Part shown: positions 36,904-46,762 of the stretch, piece after piece
Position numbering within the stretch: the first letter of the stretch is position 1
Layout of the letters: each line of letters opens with the position of its first letter
From: Vibrio sp. LaRot3
GTDB taxonomy: Bacteria; Pseudomonadota; Gammaproteobacteria; Enterobacterales; Vibrionaceae
DNA length: 64,000 bases
NCBI RefSeq assembly: GCF_027587025.1
Contig: NZ_JAPPTI010000001.1
Span: 248,001-312,000, forward strand
Direction: 5' to 3'
The notes under the pieces: generated by a model
Databases searched by the model: none
Told to the model about the DNA's origin: nothing
What the model saw: only the letters and a program-made list of their open reading frames with translations
Position numbers and translations under genes: made by a program

Positions 36904-37542
36904 TTACGCCAAACCAGGGAATAGGGCGCGTAAGCCGTTGGCAATAAATTCGATACCAAGTGCACCAAGAATCAGGCCCATGATACGAGTGATCACGTTA
37001 ATGCCTGTTTGGCCGAGAAAGCGCACGATCAAAGGCGCTGATCGGAACAACAACCAAGTACACAAACAAAATACGATAATCGTTACCATGATACCCGCAG
37101 TATCGAACATAGTTGGGTAGCGAGAACCGTAAACGATGGTCGAACTGATTGCACCAGGGCCTGCCATTAGCGGCATCGCAAGCGGCACTACACCGATTTG
37201 TTCACGGCTAACGTATTCAGACTTCTCTTGTTTGTTCTGCTTATCTTCACCTAATTTACCGCTCATCATCGAAAACGCGATGCTCAATAGCAATAGACCG
37301 CCTGCAACTCGAAACGAATCAAGCGAGATGCTGAACATATCAAGCAGTAACTGACCTGCTAATAACGAGACAACCAAAATGATGGCAACAGCAACATTGG
37401 CGGTTACCGCAGTCTTGTGTTTTTCTTCTAAGGTCATATGACCCGTTAGAGAAACAAACACCGGCATGATGCCGATTGGGTTTACTGCAGCCACTAAACC
37501 TAGGAAAAACTGCAGGAAAATAGCAAGCTCAAAAGTTTGCAT
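36904..37542 (-). CDS. MarC-family inner-membrane protein
   Basis: A 212-residue, six-helix membrane protein of the MarC/YchE/YhgN family. Despite the name the family has no proven role in multidrug resistance. The NPIGIMPVFVSLTG motif and AMPLMAGPGAISS segment are characteristic. Being divergent from adhE, it corresponds in position to E. coli YchE. Function unknown. Confidence 0.88.
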   Translation of the reverse strand: MQTFELAIFLQFFLGLVAAVNPIGIMPVFVSLTGHMTLEEKHKTAVTANVAVAIILVVSLLAGQLLLDMFSISLDSFRVAGGLLLLSIAFSMMSGKLGEDKQNKQEKSEYVSREQIGVVPLAMPLMAGPGAISSTIVYGSRYPTMFDTAGIMVTIIVFCLCTWLLFRSAPLIVRFLGQTGINVITRIMGLILGALGIEFIANGLRALFPGLA

Positions 37543-38194
37543 AATGACGACTCACATATTTACAGGGTGAAAAGTAATTGTAGGTATGAATTCGCGCCTA
37601 ATGTAAGGCAAAACTTCGAGCTGAACGAATGAAAAAAACTAACGTATAAAGGCCGTTATTGGTGAGAAAATCTTATTATTGATGAAATTGTAATCATGGT
37701 GGAAGCAAATTGTTACTAACCACAGGGGGGCTACACCAAGTTGATTTTCACAAATGTTAACAATCGCACATTTTAAACAAATAATATGAGTGGTTATAGA
37801 GAGAAAATGCGATTCAGATATACTCTCAGTAGCACGTAAAATCATGCGAACAAGAGTGGTTTTTGTTGAAAAATGAAACTTTTTTACAGTCTGTTGAAAG
37901 TTTTTTAGTTTTTTTTGTTTGTATGCTCTTTTTTTGAACACTGGTTTTTTCAGGGTTATATTTTTGAAAATCAGCTAGTTACTGTTGTTTTTAGCTAGTG
38001 TTTACCTCTAAGGTGGTAATTAATTTTTGAGAACTGATCTGGGTCAACTTTTTTCATACTCTGAAATATTATACTCAGCCCTGAAAGCAATTTACTAAGC
38101 GTGTTGTTAGTTAAATCACTAAAGAACGTGATAAGTACACAAGCAATGAACTTAATAAAAAGTTTTTAATATTGTTAATTTTAGGAGAATCCCT
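37543..38194. promoter_or_regulatory. Long adhE upstream region
   Basis: About 650 bp with no gene. A 100-residue open frame on the minus strand (37639-37941) has no coding character. A promoter-like pair TTGAAC (37934-37939) and TATATT (37957-37962) with a 17-bp spacer lies about 230 bp before the adhE start, so the transcript would carry a long AT-rich leader. Cra, FNR and Rex-type control of adhE is known in other bacteria; no clear site was recognised here. Confidence 0.4.
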
Positions 38195-40879
38195 ATGCCT
38201 GTAACTAATTTAGCTGAACTAGATGCTCTAGTAGCTCGCGTTAAAGCGGCTCAAGAAGAATTCGCTACGTTCTCTCAAGAGAAAGTAGACGCAATCTTCC
38301 GCGCAGCATCTCTAGCAGCTAACCACGCTCGTATCCCGCTAGCACAACAAGCGGTTGCTGAGTCTGGAATGGGTATTGTTGAAGATAAGGTAATCAAAAA
38401 CCACTTCGCATCTGAGTTCATTTACAACAAATACAAAGATGAGAAAACTTGTGGTGTTCTTGAAGAAGACGAGAACCTAGGCACGATGACTATCGCAGAA
38501 CCTGTAGGTATTATCTGTGGTATCGTTCCAACAACTAACCCAACTTCTACAGCGATCTTCAAATCTCTTATCTCTCTGAAGACTCGTAACGGCATCATCT
38601 TCTCGCCACACCCACGTGCGAAAAACTCTACTAACGACGCAGCTAAACTTGTTCTAGATGCAGCAGTAGCAGCAGGTGCTCCAAAAGACATCATCGGTTG
38701 GATCGACCAACCATCTGTAGAGCTTTCTAACGCTCTTATGAAGCACGACGGTATCGCTCTTATCCTTGCTACTGGTGGTCCAGGCATGGTTAAAGCAGCT
38801 TACTCTTCTGGTAAGCCAGCAATCGGTGTAGGTGCAGGTAACGTTCCTGTAGTTATCGACGAAACAGCTGACATCAAACGTGCAGTAGCTTCTATCCTTA
38901 TGTCTAAGACTTTCGATAACGGCGTAGTATGTGCTTCTGAGCAAGCTGCAATCGTTGTTGACGAAGTGTACGACGAAGTGAAAGAGCGTTTCGCATCTCA
39001 CAAAGCTCACGTTCTATCTAAAGCTGACGCTGATAAAGTACGTAAAGTTCTTCTTATCGACGGCGCACTAAACGCGAAAATCGTTGGTCAACCAGCTCCA
39101 GCTATCGCTGAACTAGCGGGTGTTAAAGTTCCTGCTGATACTAAAGTTCTTGTAGGTGAAGGTCTTGGTAAAGTTTCTTACGATGATGAGTTCGCTCACG
39201 AGAAACTATCTCCAACTCTAGGTCTGTTCCGTGCTGACAACTTCGAAGACGCAGTTGCTCAAGCAGTAACAATGGTAGAGATTGGCGGTATCGGCCACAC
39301 ATCTGGTCTATACACTAACCAAGACGTGAATGCAGACCGCATCCGTTACTTCGGTGACAAGCTTAAAACTGCACGTATCCTAATCAACATCCCTACTACT
39401 CACGGTGGTATCGGTGACCTGTACAACTTCAACGTTGCACCTTCTCTAACTCTAGGTTGTGGTTCATGGGGTGGTAACTCTATCTCTGAGAACGTAGGTC
39501 CTAAGCACCTAATCAACAAGAAAACTGTAGCGAAGCGAGCTGAAAACATGTTGTGGCACAAACTACCTAAGTCTATCTACTTCCGTCGTGGTAGCCTTCC
39601 AATCGCTCTTGGCGACCTAGAAGGTAAGAAACGCGCATTCCTAGTAACTGACCGTTTCCTATTCAACAACGGTTACGCAGATGACGTAGTACAACTTCTT
39701 AAAGCTCAAGGTATTGAAGTTCAAGTATTCTTCGACGTAGAAGCAGATCCAACTCTATCTGTAGTAGAGAAAGGCGCTGAAGCAATGAAGAGCTTCCAAC
39801 CAGACGTAATCCTAGCGCTAGGTGGTGGTTCACCAATGGATGCTGCTAAGATCATGTGGGTTATGTACGAGCACCCAGAAACGCACTTCGCTGAACTAGC
39901 AATGCGCTTCATGGACATCCGTAAGCGTATCTACAAGTTCCCTAAAATGGGTAAGAAAGCTGAGCTTGTATGTATCACTACAACTTCAGGTACTGGTTCA
40001 GAAGTTACTCCATTCGCTGTTGTTACAGACGACAAGACTGGTGCTAAGTACCCACTAGCTGACTACGAAATCACGCCAAACATGGCTATCGTTGATGCTA
40101 ACCTAGTAATGAACATGCCTAAGTCTCTAACAGCATTCGGTGGTTACGATGCAGTAACTCACGCTCTAGAAGCTTACGTATCTGTTCTTGCTAACGAATA
40201 CTCTGATGGTCAAGCTCTACAAGCACTTAAGATGCTTAAAGAGTACCTACCATCAAGCTACGCGAACGGTGCTAACGACCCAATCGCTCGTGAGAAAGTA
40301 CACAACGCAGCAACTATCGCTGGTGTAGCATTTGCTAACGCATTCCTAGGTGTTTGTCACTCAATGGCTCACAAACTAGGTGCTGAGTTCCACCTACCTC
40401 ACGGTCTAGCGAACGCACTACTTATCTCTAACGTTGTACGTTACAACGCGAACGATAACCCAACTAAGCAAACTGCATTCTCTCAATACGACCGTCCACA
40501 AGCACGTCGTCGTTACGCTGAAGTTGCTGACCACCTAGGCCTAAGCCAAGCTGGTGACCGCACTGCACAGAAGATTGAGCGTCTACTAGCATGGTTGGAA
40601 GAGCTTAAGCAAGACCTAGACATCCCAGCTTCTATCCAAGCTGCAGGTGTTTCTGAAGCAGACTTCGTAGCGAAACTAGATGAGCTAGCGGTTGAAGCGT
40701 TCGATGACCAATGTACTGGTGCGAACCCACGTTACCCTCTAATCACTGAGCTTAAAGATGTTCTACTAGCTTCTTACCACGGTAAGCCATACGTTGAAGG
40801 TGAAACTTTCGAAGGCACTACTGTAATCAAGAAGAAAGCAGACCAAGCTCCAGCTAAGAAAGCAAAAGCTAAAGCTTAA
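38195..40879 (+). CDS. adhE: Bifunctional acetaldehyde-CoA/alcohol dehydrogenase
   Basis: Converts acetyl-CoA to acetaldehyde and then to ethanol with two NADH during fermentation; family members form long helical spirosomes. The 894 residues hold an N-terminal aldehyde dehydrogenase (catalytic Cys in NGVVCASEQA near residue 246) joined to a C-terminal iron-dependent alcohol dehydrogenase. The latter has ALGGGSPMDAAKIM and metal-binding His residues in CHSMAHKLGAEFHLPHG. Codon use is strongly biased, indicating high expression. A ggag site precedes the start and two hairpins lie downstream. The Lys/Ala-rich tail (KKAKAKA) is a vibrio-type extension. Confidence 0.98.
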   Translation: MPVTNLAELDALVARVKAAQEEFATFSQEKVDAIFRAASLAANHARIPLAQQAVAESGMGIVEDKVIKNHFASEFIYNKYKDEKTCGVLEEDENLGTMTIAEPVGIICGIVPTTNPTSTAIFKSLISLKTRNGIIFSPHPRAKNSTNDAAKLVLDAAVAAGAPKDIIGWIDQPSVELSNALMKHDGIALILATGGPGMVKAAYSSGKPAIGVGAGNVPVVIDETADIKRAVASILMSKTFDNGVVCASEQAAIVVDEVYDEVKERFASHKAHVLSKADADKVRKVLLIDGALNAKIVGQPAPAIAELAGVKVPADTKVLVGEGLGKVSYDDEFAHEKLSPTLGLFRADNFEDAVAQAVTMVEIGGIGHTSGLYTNQDVNADRIRYFGDKLKTARILINIPTTHGGIGDLYNFNVAPSLTLGCGSWGGNSISENVGPKHLINKKTVAKRAENMLWHKLPKSIYFRRGSLPIALGDLEGKKRAFLVTDRFLFNNGYADDVVQLLKAQGIEVQVFFDVEADPTLSVVEKGAEAMKSFQPDVILALGGGSPMDAAKIMWVMYEHPETHFAELAMRFMDIRKRIYKFPKMGKKAELVCITTTSGTGSEVTPFAVVTDDKTGAKYPLADYEITPNMAIVDANLVMNMPKSLTAFGGYDAVTHALEAYVSVLANEYSDGQALQALKMLKEYLPSSYANGANDPIAREKVHNAATIAGVAFANAFLGVCHSMAHKLGAEFHLPHGLANALLISNVVRYNANDNPTKQTAFSQYDRPQARRRYAEVADHLGLSQAGDRTAQKIERLLAWLEELKQDLDIPASIQAAGVSEADFVAKLDELAVEAFDDQCTGANPRYPLITELKDVLLASYHGKPYVEGETFEGTTVIKKKADQAPAKKAKAKA

Positions 40880-40935
40880 TTAAGATTGAGTTATGAGATA
40901 GGTTTTTGCTAGCACGAAACCTAATCGGGAAAAGC

Positions 40936-40967
40936 AAAGCCCCAGTCGAAAGACTGGGGCTTTTTTT
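40936..40967 (+). terminator. Terminator of adhE
   Basis: Stem aaagccccagtc / gactggggcttt with a GAAA tetraloop and seven T. Confidence 0.92.
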
Positions 40968-40996
40968 ATCTAACGAGTGAGTGAACAGCAGATACA

Positions 40997-41024
40997 AAAA
41001 AGCCGATGCAATGGCATCGGCTTT
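40997..41024 (-). terminator. Terminator of the minCDE operon
   Basis: Stem aagccgatgcc / ggcatcggctt-type hairpin (gccgatgc / gcatcggc) followed by a T-run on the minus strand, 17 bp past minE. Confidence 0.85.
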
Positions 41025-41040
41025 GGATTATTCGGTTCGG

Positions 41041-41304
41041 TTACTTTTCGTCTTCAGGTAACTTAACGTTAAGTTCCAGTACCGAAATGTCGTCATCTTT
41101 GTGTTCAAATGACAGATCAACCATGGATGGGTCGATCGCTACATACTTACTGATCACTTTAAGAATGTCTTCTTTAAGTTGTGGCAAGTAAGATGGCGCT
41201 GGGTCACCTTCACTGCGGCGCTCAGCGACGATAATTTGCAAACGTTCTTTGGCAAGGTTTGCGGATGTCTTCTTTTGCGGACGGAAAAACTCCAATAATG
41301 ACAT
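41041..41304 (-). CDS. minE: Cell division topological specificity factor MinE
   Basis: An 87-residue protein that stimulates MinD ATPase and drives pole-to-pole oscillation, confining division to midcell. The membrane-targeting and MinD-binding N-terminal helix ([21 protein letters not shown]) and the C-terminal dimerisation domain are intact. It lies 6 bp after minD; third gene of minCDE. Confidence 0.97.
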   Translation of the reverse strand: MSLLEFFRPQKKTSANLAKERLQIIVAERRSEGDPAPSYLPQLKEDILKVISKYVAIDPSMVDLSFEHKDDDISVLELNVKLPEDEK

Positions 41305-41310
41305 GCGGTA

Positions 41311-42123
41311 TTAGCCTCCAAATAGTCGTTTGAAAATCCCTTTCTTCTGCTCGGTTAAGAAGCGGAAGTCAACTTGTTCACCTAGTAGGCGTTGTACAGT
41401 GTCATCGTAAGCCATGCCTGCATCAGTTTCGTTATCGAAAATAACCGGTACGCCTTTGTTTGACGCGTTAAGTACCGCTTGGCTTTCTGGAATAACACCA
41501 AGAAGTGAGATGTGTAGGATTTCTTCCACATCTTCCACGCTTAGCATTTCACCTTGGTTTACACGAGCTGGGTTGTAGCGTGTCAGCAGCAGGTGTTGCT
41601 TCACAGGTTCTAAGCCTTCCTCTGCACGGCGAGACTTAGAATCTAAAATACCAAGGATACGGTCAGAGTCACGCACTGAAGAAACTTCAGGGTTGGTAGT
41701 AACAATGGCTTCATCTGCAAAGTATAGCGCCATCAGTGCACCTTGCTCGATGCCCGCTGGTGAGTCACAGATAATGAAGTCAAAGCCCATTTCATCAAGC
41801 TCGTTCAAAATACGACTAACGCCTTCTTTGGTTAGAGCGTCCTTATCACGAGTTTGTGAAGCAGGAAGGATGAATAGGTTATCTGTGCGCTTATCTTTGA
41901 TCATCGCTTGGTTAAGGGTCGCCTCACCATTAATCACGTTAACGAAGTCGTACACAACGCGACGCTCGCAGCCCATGATAAGATCAAGGTTTCGTAAGCC
42001 GATATCAAAATCGATCACAGCGGTTTTTTTGCCTTTAAGTGCTAAGCCAGACGCAATAGCAGCGCTAGAAGTAGTTTTACCTACGCCACCTTTACCTGAC
42101 GTCACAACAATAATGCGTGCCAT
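41311..42123 (-). CDS. minD: Septum site-determining ATPase MinD
   Basis: A 270-residue ParA-type ATPase that binds the inner membrane with ATP, recruits MinC and oscillates under MinE. The deviant Walker A KGGVGKTTS lies at residues 10-17. The C-terminal amphipathic membrane-targeting helix (KKGIFKRLFGG) is present. Middle gene of the operon. Confidence 0.98.
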   Translation of the reverse strand: MARIIVVTSGKGGVGKTTSSAAIASGLALKGKKTAVIDFDIGLRNLDLIMGCERRVVYDFVNVINGEATLNQAMIKDKRTDNLFILPASQTRDKDALTKEGVSRILNELDEMGFDFIICDSPAGIEQGALMALYFADEAIVTTNPEVSSVRDSDRILGILDSKSRRAEEGLEPVKQHLLLTRYNPARVNQGEMLSVEDVEEILHISLLGVIPESQAVLNASNKGVPVIFDNETDAGMAYDDTVQRLLGEQVDFRFLTEQKKGIFKRLFGG

Positions 42124-42141
42124 GGTTTTTTCCTTTTTATT

Positions 42142-42804
42142 TTAAATCGTTATCTGCTCGAACTGCAGAGAGTCGTCGTTCAAGCTGAATAAAACTTTTT
42201 GTTGCCAAAATTGCTCTGCGAACTGCTCAGTCAGCCAGTAATGACCGGCAATAGACATCAGTTCAGCGTTGAGCTTATTACAAATAATGACGGCATCTTT
42301 ATTGCCGCTTGCACCTGCGATGGCACGGCCGCGCAAGGTGCCATGAATATGAATTGAACCGTCGGCAATCACTTCGGCACCTTCGCTTACATGGCTCAAT
42401 ACCACAAGGTCAGCGTCTTTGGCGTAAACTTGTTGCCCTGAGCGAACCGGTGTGCGAATCACTTTGGTTGGTGCCATTTTCGCTGGTGCTTGCGAGGGCG
42501 ACTTGCTTGCCGACATAATGGCAAACTCGGCCTCGGCAGCCATATTTTGGGTGCGTTTGTCCTTACAACCTGTCACACCGACAGGAATCATGCCTGCCTC
42601 ACTAATCCCGTGTTTCAGTGCAGCAAAGTCGATATCACCCTCAACCTTTGCAACATTGACCACAACGGGGGCAGATGCAAAAAAAGTGGGAGCTTGGCCG
42701 ACCTTTTCTTTAAGAAAATTGATTGTTTTTTCTACATTGTTGTCAGAAAGGTGTAAAACTGACAAAGTAAAGCTACTACCTTTCAAATCAGGGGTATGTG
42801 ACAT
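42142..42804 (-). CDS. minC: Septum site-determining protein MinC
   Basis: A 220-residue FtsZ-polymerisation inhibitor. The N-terminal FtsZ-binding domain (about 1-100) is followed by a Pro/Ala/Lys linker and the beta-helical C-terminal domain with [17 protein letters not shown] and [13 protein letters not shown]. It is the first gene of minCDE and divergent from ycgL, as in E. coli. Confidence 0.96.
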   Translation of the reverse strand: MSHTPDLKGSSFTLSVLHLSDNNVEKTINFLKEKVGQAPTFFASAPVVVNVAKVEGDIDFAALKHGISEAGMIPVGVTGCKDKRTQNMAAEAEFAIMSASKSPSQAPAKMAPTKVIRTPVRSGQQVYAKDADLVVLSHVSEGAEVIADGSIHIHGTLRGRAIAGASGNKDAVIICNKLNAELMSIAGHYWLTEQFAEQFWQQKVLFSLNDDSLQFEQITI

Positions 42805-42984
42805 CTTTTACTTTGGACCTCGTTTTATTAACGCCGGAGTAGAAATGACGTTGCCTGAGAGTAGGGGTGTCATGTTATATTTCCCGCTTACTGTCAGCAA
42901 GTTATCTTGCTGTCAATTGAGTGTTTTGCTAGCAAATTTCGCAAAACAGATAAATTCTGAATATTAGATGGATTAAAGCATCCC

Positions 42985-43263
42985 ATGTTGTGTGCAATTT
43001 ACAAAAGTTCCAAAAAAGAAGGTGCATACCTGTATCTGCCGAAAAAGGACGATTTTTCACAAGTTCCTGACCAATTAATGCAGATGTTTGGTAAACCAAC
43101 TATGGTTATGGTGGTGAAATTAGAAGGCCGTACCCTAGCGCAAGTGGACGTGGAAAAAGTGAAACAATCTTTGAATAGTGACGGATTTTTCTTGCAATTA
43201 CCGCCGCCACCGAAGAACCTACTTGATGAATACAAAGAACAAAAAGCACAGCGCGACTCATAA
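42985..43263 (+). CDS. ycgL: YcgL domain protein
   Basis: A 92-residue cytoplasmic protein of the YcgL family ([17 protein letters not shown] start, then [14 protein letters not shown]). Function unknown. It begins 180 bp from divergent minC, matching the conserved gamma-proteobacterial order, and the lytic transglycosylase gene starts 29 bp downstream. Confidence 0.93.
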   Translation: MLCAIYKSSKKEGAYLYLPKKDDFSQVPDQLMQMFGKPTMVMVVKLEGRTLAQVDVEKVKQSLNSDGFFLQLPPPPKNLLDEYKEQKAQRDS

Positions 43264-43292
43264 GCGTTGAACCGTTGCTCAAGGAGGGCAAA

Positions 43293-44261
43293 TTGAAATC
43301 ATTACTGTCAGTTGTTTTAGGCCTAACCATTACAAGTAGCGCATGGGCGCAAGACAAAAGCTTTGACCAATACGTAGAAGGGTTGAAAACCCAAGCGCTG
43401 AATCAAGGCATTTCGCAAGCTACCGTTGATAGCGCTTTTGCTGATGTGCAGCATAAGCCTCGCGCGGTAAAAGCGGATCGCAACCAACCAGAGAAAAAGC
43501 TTACTTTGGATGAATACATTCCAAGAGCAGTGCCTGATTGGAAAGTAAAACAAGCCAACGAACTTTACCAAAAGCATTACGATGAACTTCAACGCATCGG
43601 CGAAGAGTTTGGTGTTCAACCGCGCTTTATTGTTGCGCTATGGGGTGTAGAGAGTAACTTTGGTAAGTTCATGGGTAATTACAGTGTCGTTGATGCACTT
43701 TCAACCATGGCTTATGACGGTCGTCGTGAAGACTTCTTCCGCAAAGAGCTGATGTCTGCACTGCAAATTCTTGATCAAGGCCATATTGAAATGCCGAATT
43801 TCAAAGGGTCTTGGGCGGGTGCAATGGGCCAGTGTCAGTTTATGCCTAGCTCATTTATTAGCTACGCCGCCGATGGCAATGGCGATGGCCGCAAAGACAT
43901 TTGGAACACTAAAGCCGACGTGTTTGCCTCCACGGCGAATTACTTAAGCCAAAAAGGTTGGAATGACACTTACACTTGGGGACGCCAAGTTAAGTTGCCA
44001 CAGGGCTTTGATATGAGCTTGGAAGGTCGCGTTAAAGGTAAGCAGAAAATGCTGGCCGAATGGAGCGAGCTGGGCATTACCCGTTACGATGGCCGCCCAC
44101 TGCCTAAGTTAGACAACGATATTGAAGCTTGGCTAACCGCACCAGATGAAGCCGGTGGACGCGTGTACTTGGTGTACAACAACTACAATGTATTGATGAA
44201 GTGGAATCGCTCTTACTACTTTGCATTGGCAGTCAGCCACTTAGCGGATAGAATCCGTTAA
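43293..44261 (+). CDS. Lytic murein transglycosylase, MltB type
   Basis: Cleaves peptidoglycan glycan strands with formation of 1,6-anhydro-muramic acid. The likely start is TTG at 43293, six nt after a perfect aaggagg site; an in-frame TTG at 43275 would put that site inside the gene. The 322-residue product has a signal peptide ending SSAWAQ with no lipobox cysteine. The catalytic Glu lies in LWGVESNFGKFMG near residue 121, and GSWAGAMGQCQFMPSSF supports the SLT_2/MltB family. Cotranscription with ycgL is likely. Confidence 0.92.
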   Translation: MKSLLSVVLGLTITSSAWAQDKSFDQYVEGLKTQALNQGISQATVDSAFADVQHKPRAVKADRNQPEKKLTLDEYIPRAVPDWKVKQANELYQKHYDELQRIGEEFGVQPRFIVALWGVESNFGKFMGNYSVVDALSTMAYDGRREDFFRKELMSALQILDQGHIEMPNFKGSWAGAMGQCQFMPSSFISYAADGNGDGRKDIWNTKADVFASTANYLSQKGWNDTYTWGRQVKLPQGFDMSLEGRVKGKQKMLAEWSELGITRYDGRPLPKLDNDIEAWLTAPDEAGGRVYLVYNNYNVLMKWNRSYYFALAVSHLADRIR

Positions 44262-44278
44262 GCGAATCATTTCAGAAC

Positions 44279-44303
44279 AAAGGGGCTCATTGAGCCCCTT
44301 TCA
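44279..44303 (+). terminator. Terminator after the lytic transglycosylase
   Basis: Stem aaggggctca / tgagcccctt, 18 bp past the stop. Confidence 0.8.
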
Positions 44304-44318
44304 CTTTTTGGAGAAACC

Positions 44319-45266
44319 GTGTTTTCAGAACGAGCTGCGCAAATGGTGGTGTTTGCTGCCTTACTCAAACATAAAAACTTCACCCAGGCGGCGAAAAGCC
44401 TCGGTGTGTCGGTTTCTCATGTCAGTAAACAACTCGCCCAATTAGAGGCTGCGTTAGGCGTAAAGCTTGTTCAGCGTACCACTCGAAGCTTTACCGCGAC
44501 AGAAGCTGGCGAGCGGTTTTACTGCCATTGTCAGCAAATCGTTCAGGTCATCGATGAAGCGCAAACTGAAATAGAAAGTCAGCGTGATGAAGTCGAAGGC
44601 TTAGTCAAAATCGGCTTATCTCAATCTTTTGGTACCTTACACATCATTCCGGCGATTCAAGAGCTTCGACAGCTGTACCCTGAGCTGCAAGTAGAAGTTC
44701 ATTTGTTCGATTACAAAGTGGATATGCTCGATGAAGGCTTGGATTTGTGGATCACCAACAATGAGCTATTGCCAGAAGGGTACATTGCTCAGCGTTTGGC
44801 GGATTGTCAGTTTGTGGTAGCCGCTTCGCCAGAGTATTTAATGCAAAACAGCACGCCTTTACATCCTCACGACCTTTCAGACCATAACTGTCTTATCTAT
44901 CGCAGCTGGGAGCGCGACTACACCAACTGGGCATTCAGCAACAATGATCAGCAATTAATGGTCAATGTATCGGGTAACTACTCAGTGGATTTAGCTGAGG
45001 CCGTGCGAGATGCTGCTGTTGCAGGGTGGGGGATAGGTTATCTTGCCACTTACCTCATTGGTGATGAGTTTAAAAATGGTCAGTTAATTCAATTGCTTCC
45101 AGAATGGAAAGCGAGTCAGAACATGCCATTTTATGCGGTTTACCCAAGCCGTCATTACATGCCTAAGAAAACATCAGCGGTGATTGAGTTCATCAAACAT
45201 AAAATTGGCTCGCCATGTTATTGGGATAGTCGACTTGCTCCTTACGTGAGCCGACTAAAAAGTTAA
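44319..45266 (+). CDS. LysR-family transcriptional regulator
   Basis: A 315-residue regulator beginning with GTG after a ggag site. The winged helix-turn-helix is at residues about 8-60 (LKHKNFTQAAKSLGVSVSHVSKQLAQLE), and the type 2 periplasmic-binding-like effector domain follows. It resembles the CrgA/DmlR-type subgroup. An 11-bp-arm inverted repeat at 45292-45320, between this gene and the nucleoside transporter, is a possible operator. The target genes are not known. Confidence 0.88.
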   Translation: MFSERAAQMVVFAALLKHKNFTQAAKSLGVSVSHVSKQLAQLEAALGVKLVQRTTRSFTATEAGERFYCHCQQIVQVIDEAQTEIESQRDEVEGLVKIGLSQSFGTLHIIPAIQELRQLYPELQVEVHLFDYKVDMLDEGLDLWITNNELLPEGYIAQRLADCQFVVAASPEYLMQNSTPLHPHDLSDHNCLIYRSWERDYTNWAFSNNDQQLMVNVSGNYSVDLAEAVRDAAVAGWGIGYLATYLIGDEFKNGQLIQLLPEWKASQNMPFYAVYPSRHYMPKKTSAVIEFIKHKIGSPCYWDSRLAPYVSRLKS

Positions 45267-45291
45267 TCGACTTTTTCCCAATCCAGAAACA

Positions 45292-45320
45292 TATTTTCCA
45301 TTTGGAAATAATGGAAAATA
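45292..45320. promoter_or_regulatory. Inverted repeat upstream of nupC-like gene
   Basis: Arms tattttccatt / aatggaaaata are perfect over 11 bp with a 7-nt spacer. The element lies about 160 bp before the transporter start and 26 bp after the LysR stop. No T-run follows, which favours an operator over a terminator. Confidence 0.45.
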
Positions 45321-45478
45321 CCAAACGTTTAACTCTATATAAAATAGACACTTAGGATTTCTCGGTTTTTGCACTCTGGATTTGCTACAACTTCGCAACA
45401 AGTGTGACTTGCATCTCATTTTTGCCGCTATATCATCCGACGCCTTTCCCGTTCCCCCTTTTTGTCGGATTCATTTTT

Positions 45479-46681
45479 ATGAACTCAATCCTTGGTATTG
45501 TGGCGATCTTGCTTACCGCTTGGTTACTATCCACAAATAGAAAAAATATAAATTTCAAAACCGTTTCTCTCGCTTTCGCACTACAAATCGTATTCGCTCT
45601 GTTGGTTCTTTACGTTCCAGCGGGTAAAGAAGCGCTTAACAATGTGACAGGCGCAGTATCTAACCTAATCAACTATGGCCAAGAAGGTATTGCCTTCCTA
45701 TTTGGTGGCCTAGCGACAGGTGGCTTCACTTTTGCCATCAACGTGTTGGGTATTATTGTTTTCTTCTCTGCACTAATTTCAGGTCTTTACCACATTGGTT
45801 TGATGCCTAAAGTGATCAACTTGATTGGTGGTGGCCTACAGAAACTGCTTGGTATTGGCCGTGCAGAATCACTATCAGCAACAGCAAACATTTTTGTTGG
45901 CATGATTGAAGCGCCTCTTGTGGTTAAGCCATACCTTAAACATATGACGGACTCACAGTTCTTTGCTGTTATGACGGGCGGCCTTGCGTCTGTTGCTGGT
46001 GGCACATTGGTGGGTTACGCATCACTTGGCGTGGATCTTAACTACCTAATTGCAGCGGCATTTATGTCTGCACCTGCTGGCCTTTTGATGGCAAAAATCA
46101 TGGTGCCAGAAAGTGGCTCAACAACAGCGCCAGACATCGACATGAACGATGTTGAAATGCCAAAAGCAACCAACGTAGTGGAAGCGATGGCTGACGGTGC
46201 TATGTCTGGTCTACGTATCGCAGTCGCGGTAGGTGCAACTCTACTTGCGTTTGTTAGTGTGATTGCTCTTCTAAATGGCATGCTAGGCTGGATGGGCGGC
46301 CTGTTTGGTATTGAATTAAGCTTTGAGCTGATCCTTGGTTACCTATTTGCTCCAGTAGCATGGCTACTTGGCGTACCGTGGAGCGAAGCGACGGTTGCGG
46401 GCTCTCTGATCGGTAACAAGATTGTTGTAAACGAATTCGTTGCTTTCATTCAGTTAATGGAAGCGAAAGAGATGCTAAGTGAGCACTCACAAGCTATCGT
46501 AACATTTGCCCTATGTGGTTTTGCTAACATCTCAACCATGGCGATGCTAATTGGTGGCCTAGGTAGCTTGGTGCCAGAGAAGCGTCCGTTTATTTCTAAA
46601 TTTGGCTTCCGCGCTATTGCAGCGGGTGTAATGGCCAACTTAATGAGTGCGTCGATTGCTGGCGTGATCATGTCACTATAA
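45479..46681 (+). CDS. Concentrative nucleoside transporter, NupC family
   Basis: A 400-residue inner-membrane nucleoside symporter from the ATG at 45479 (MNSILGIVAIL). An open stretch upstream to 45404 is Cys/Pro-rich and not family-like. Family motifs include GLATGGFTFAINVLG, ATANIFVGMIEAPLVVKPY and GNKIVVNEFVAFIQL, with about eight helices and two re-entrant hairpins expected. Vibrios carry several CNT paralogues, so no exact symbol is assigned. Ends at the 32-bp palindromic terminator. Confidence 0.93.
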   Translation: MNSILGIVAILLTAWLLSTNRKNINFKTVSLAFALQIVFALLVLYVPAGKEALNNVTGAVSNLINYGQEGIAFLFGGLATGGFTFAINVLGIIVFFSALISGLYHIGLMPKVINLIGGGLQKLLGIGRAESLSATANIFVGMIEAPLVVKPYLKHMTDSQFFAVMTGGLASVAGGTLVGYASLGVDLNYLIAAAFMSAPAGLLMAKIMVPESGSTTAPDIDMNDVEMPKATNVVEAMADGAMSGLRIAVAVGATLLAFVSVIALLNGMLGWMGGLFGIELSFELILGYLFAPVAWLLGVPWSEATVAGSLIGNKIVVNEFVAFIQLMEAKEMLSEHSQAIVTFALCGFANISTMAMLIGGLGSLVPEKRPFISKFGFRAIAAGVMANLMSASIAGVIMSL

Positions 46682-46762
46682 TCAAAAATAAACTCAAGCT
46701 AGCGTAACGCTCTATCACTTCTGGACAAAGTTGAGCATTACGCACTGAGAACCATTAAGTAA

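Noticed and set aside
37639..37941. 100-residue minus-strand ORF before adhE
   Set aside because: Lies in AT-rich regulatory DNA, no ribosome-binding site, amino-acid composition follows base composition.
38422..39010. Two minus-strand ORFs inside adhE
   Set aside because: Shadows caused by the biased codon use of adhE; no independent signals.
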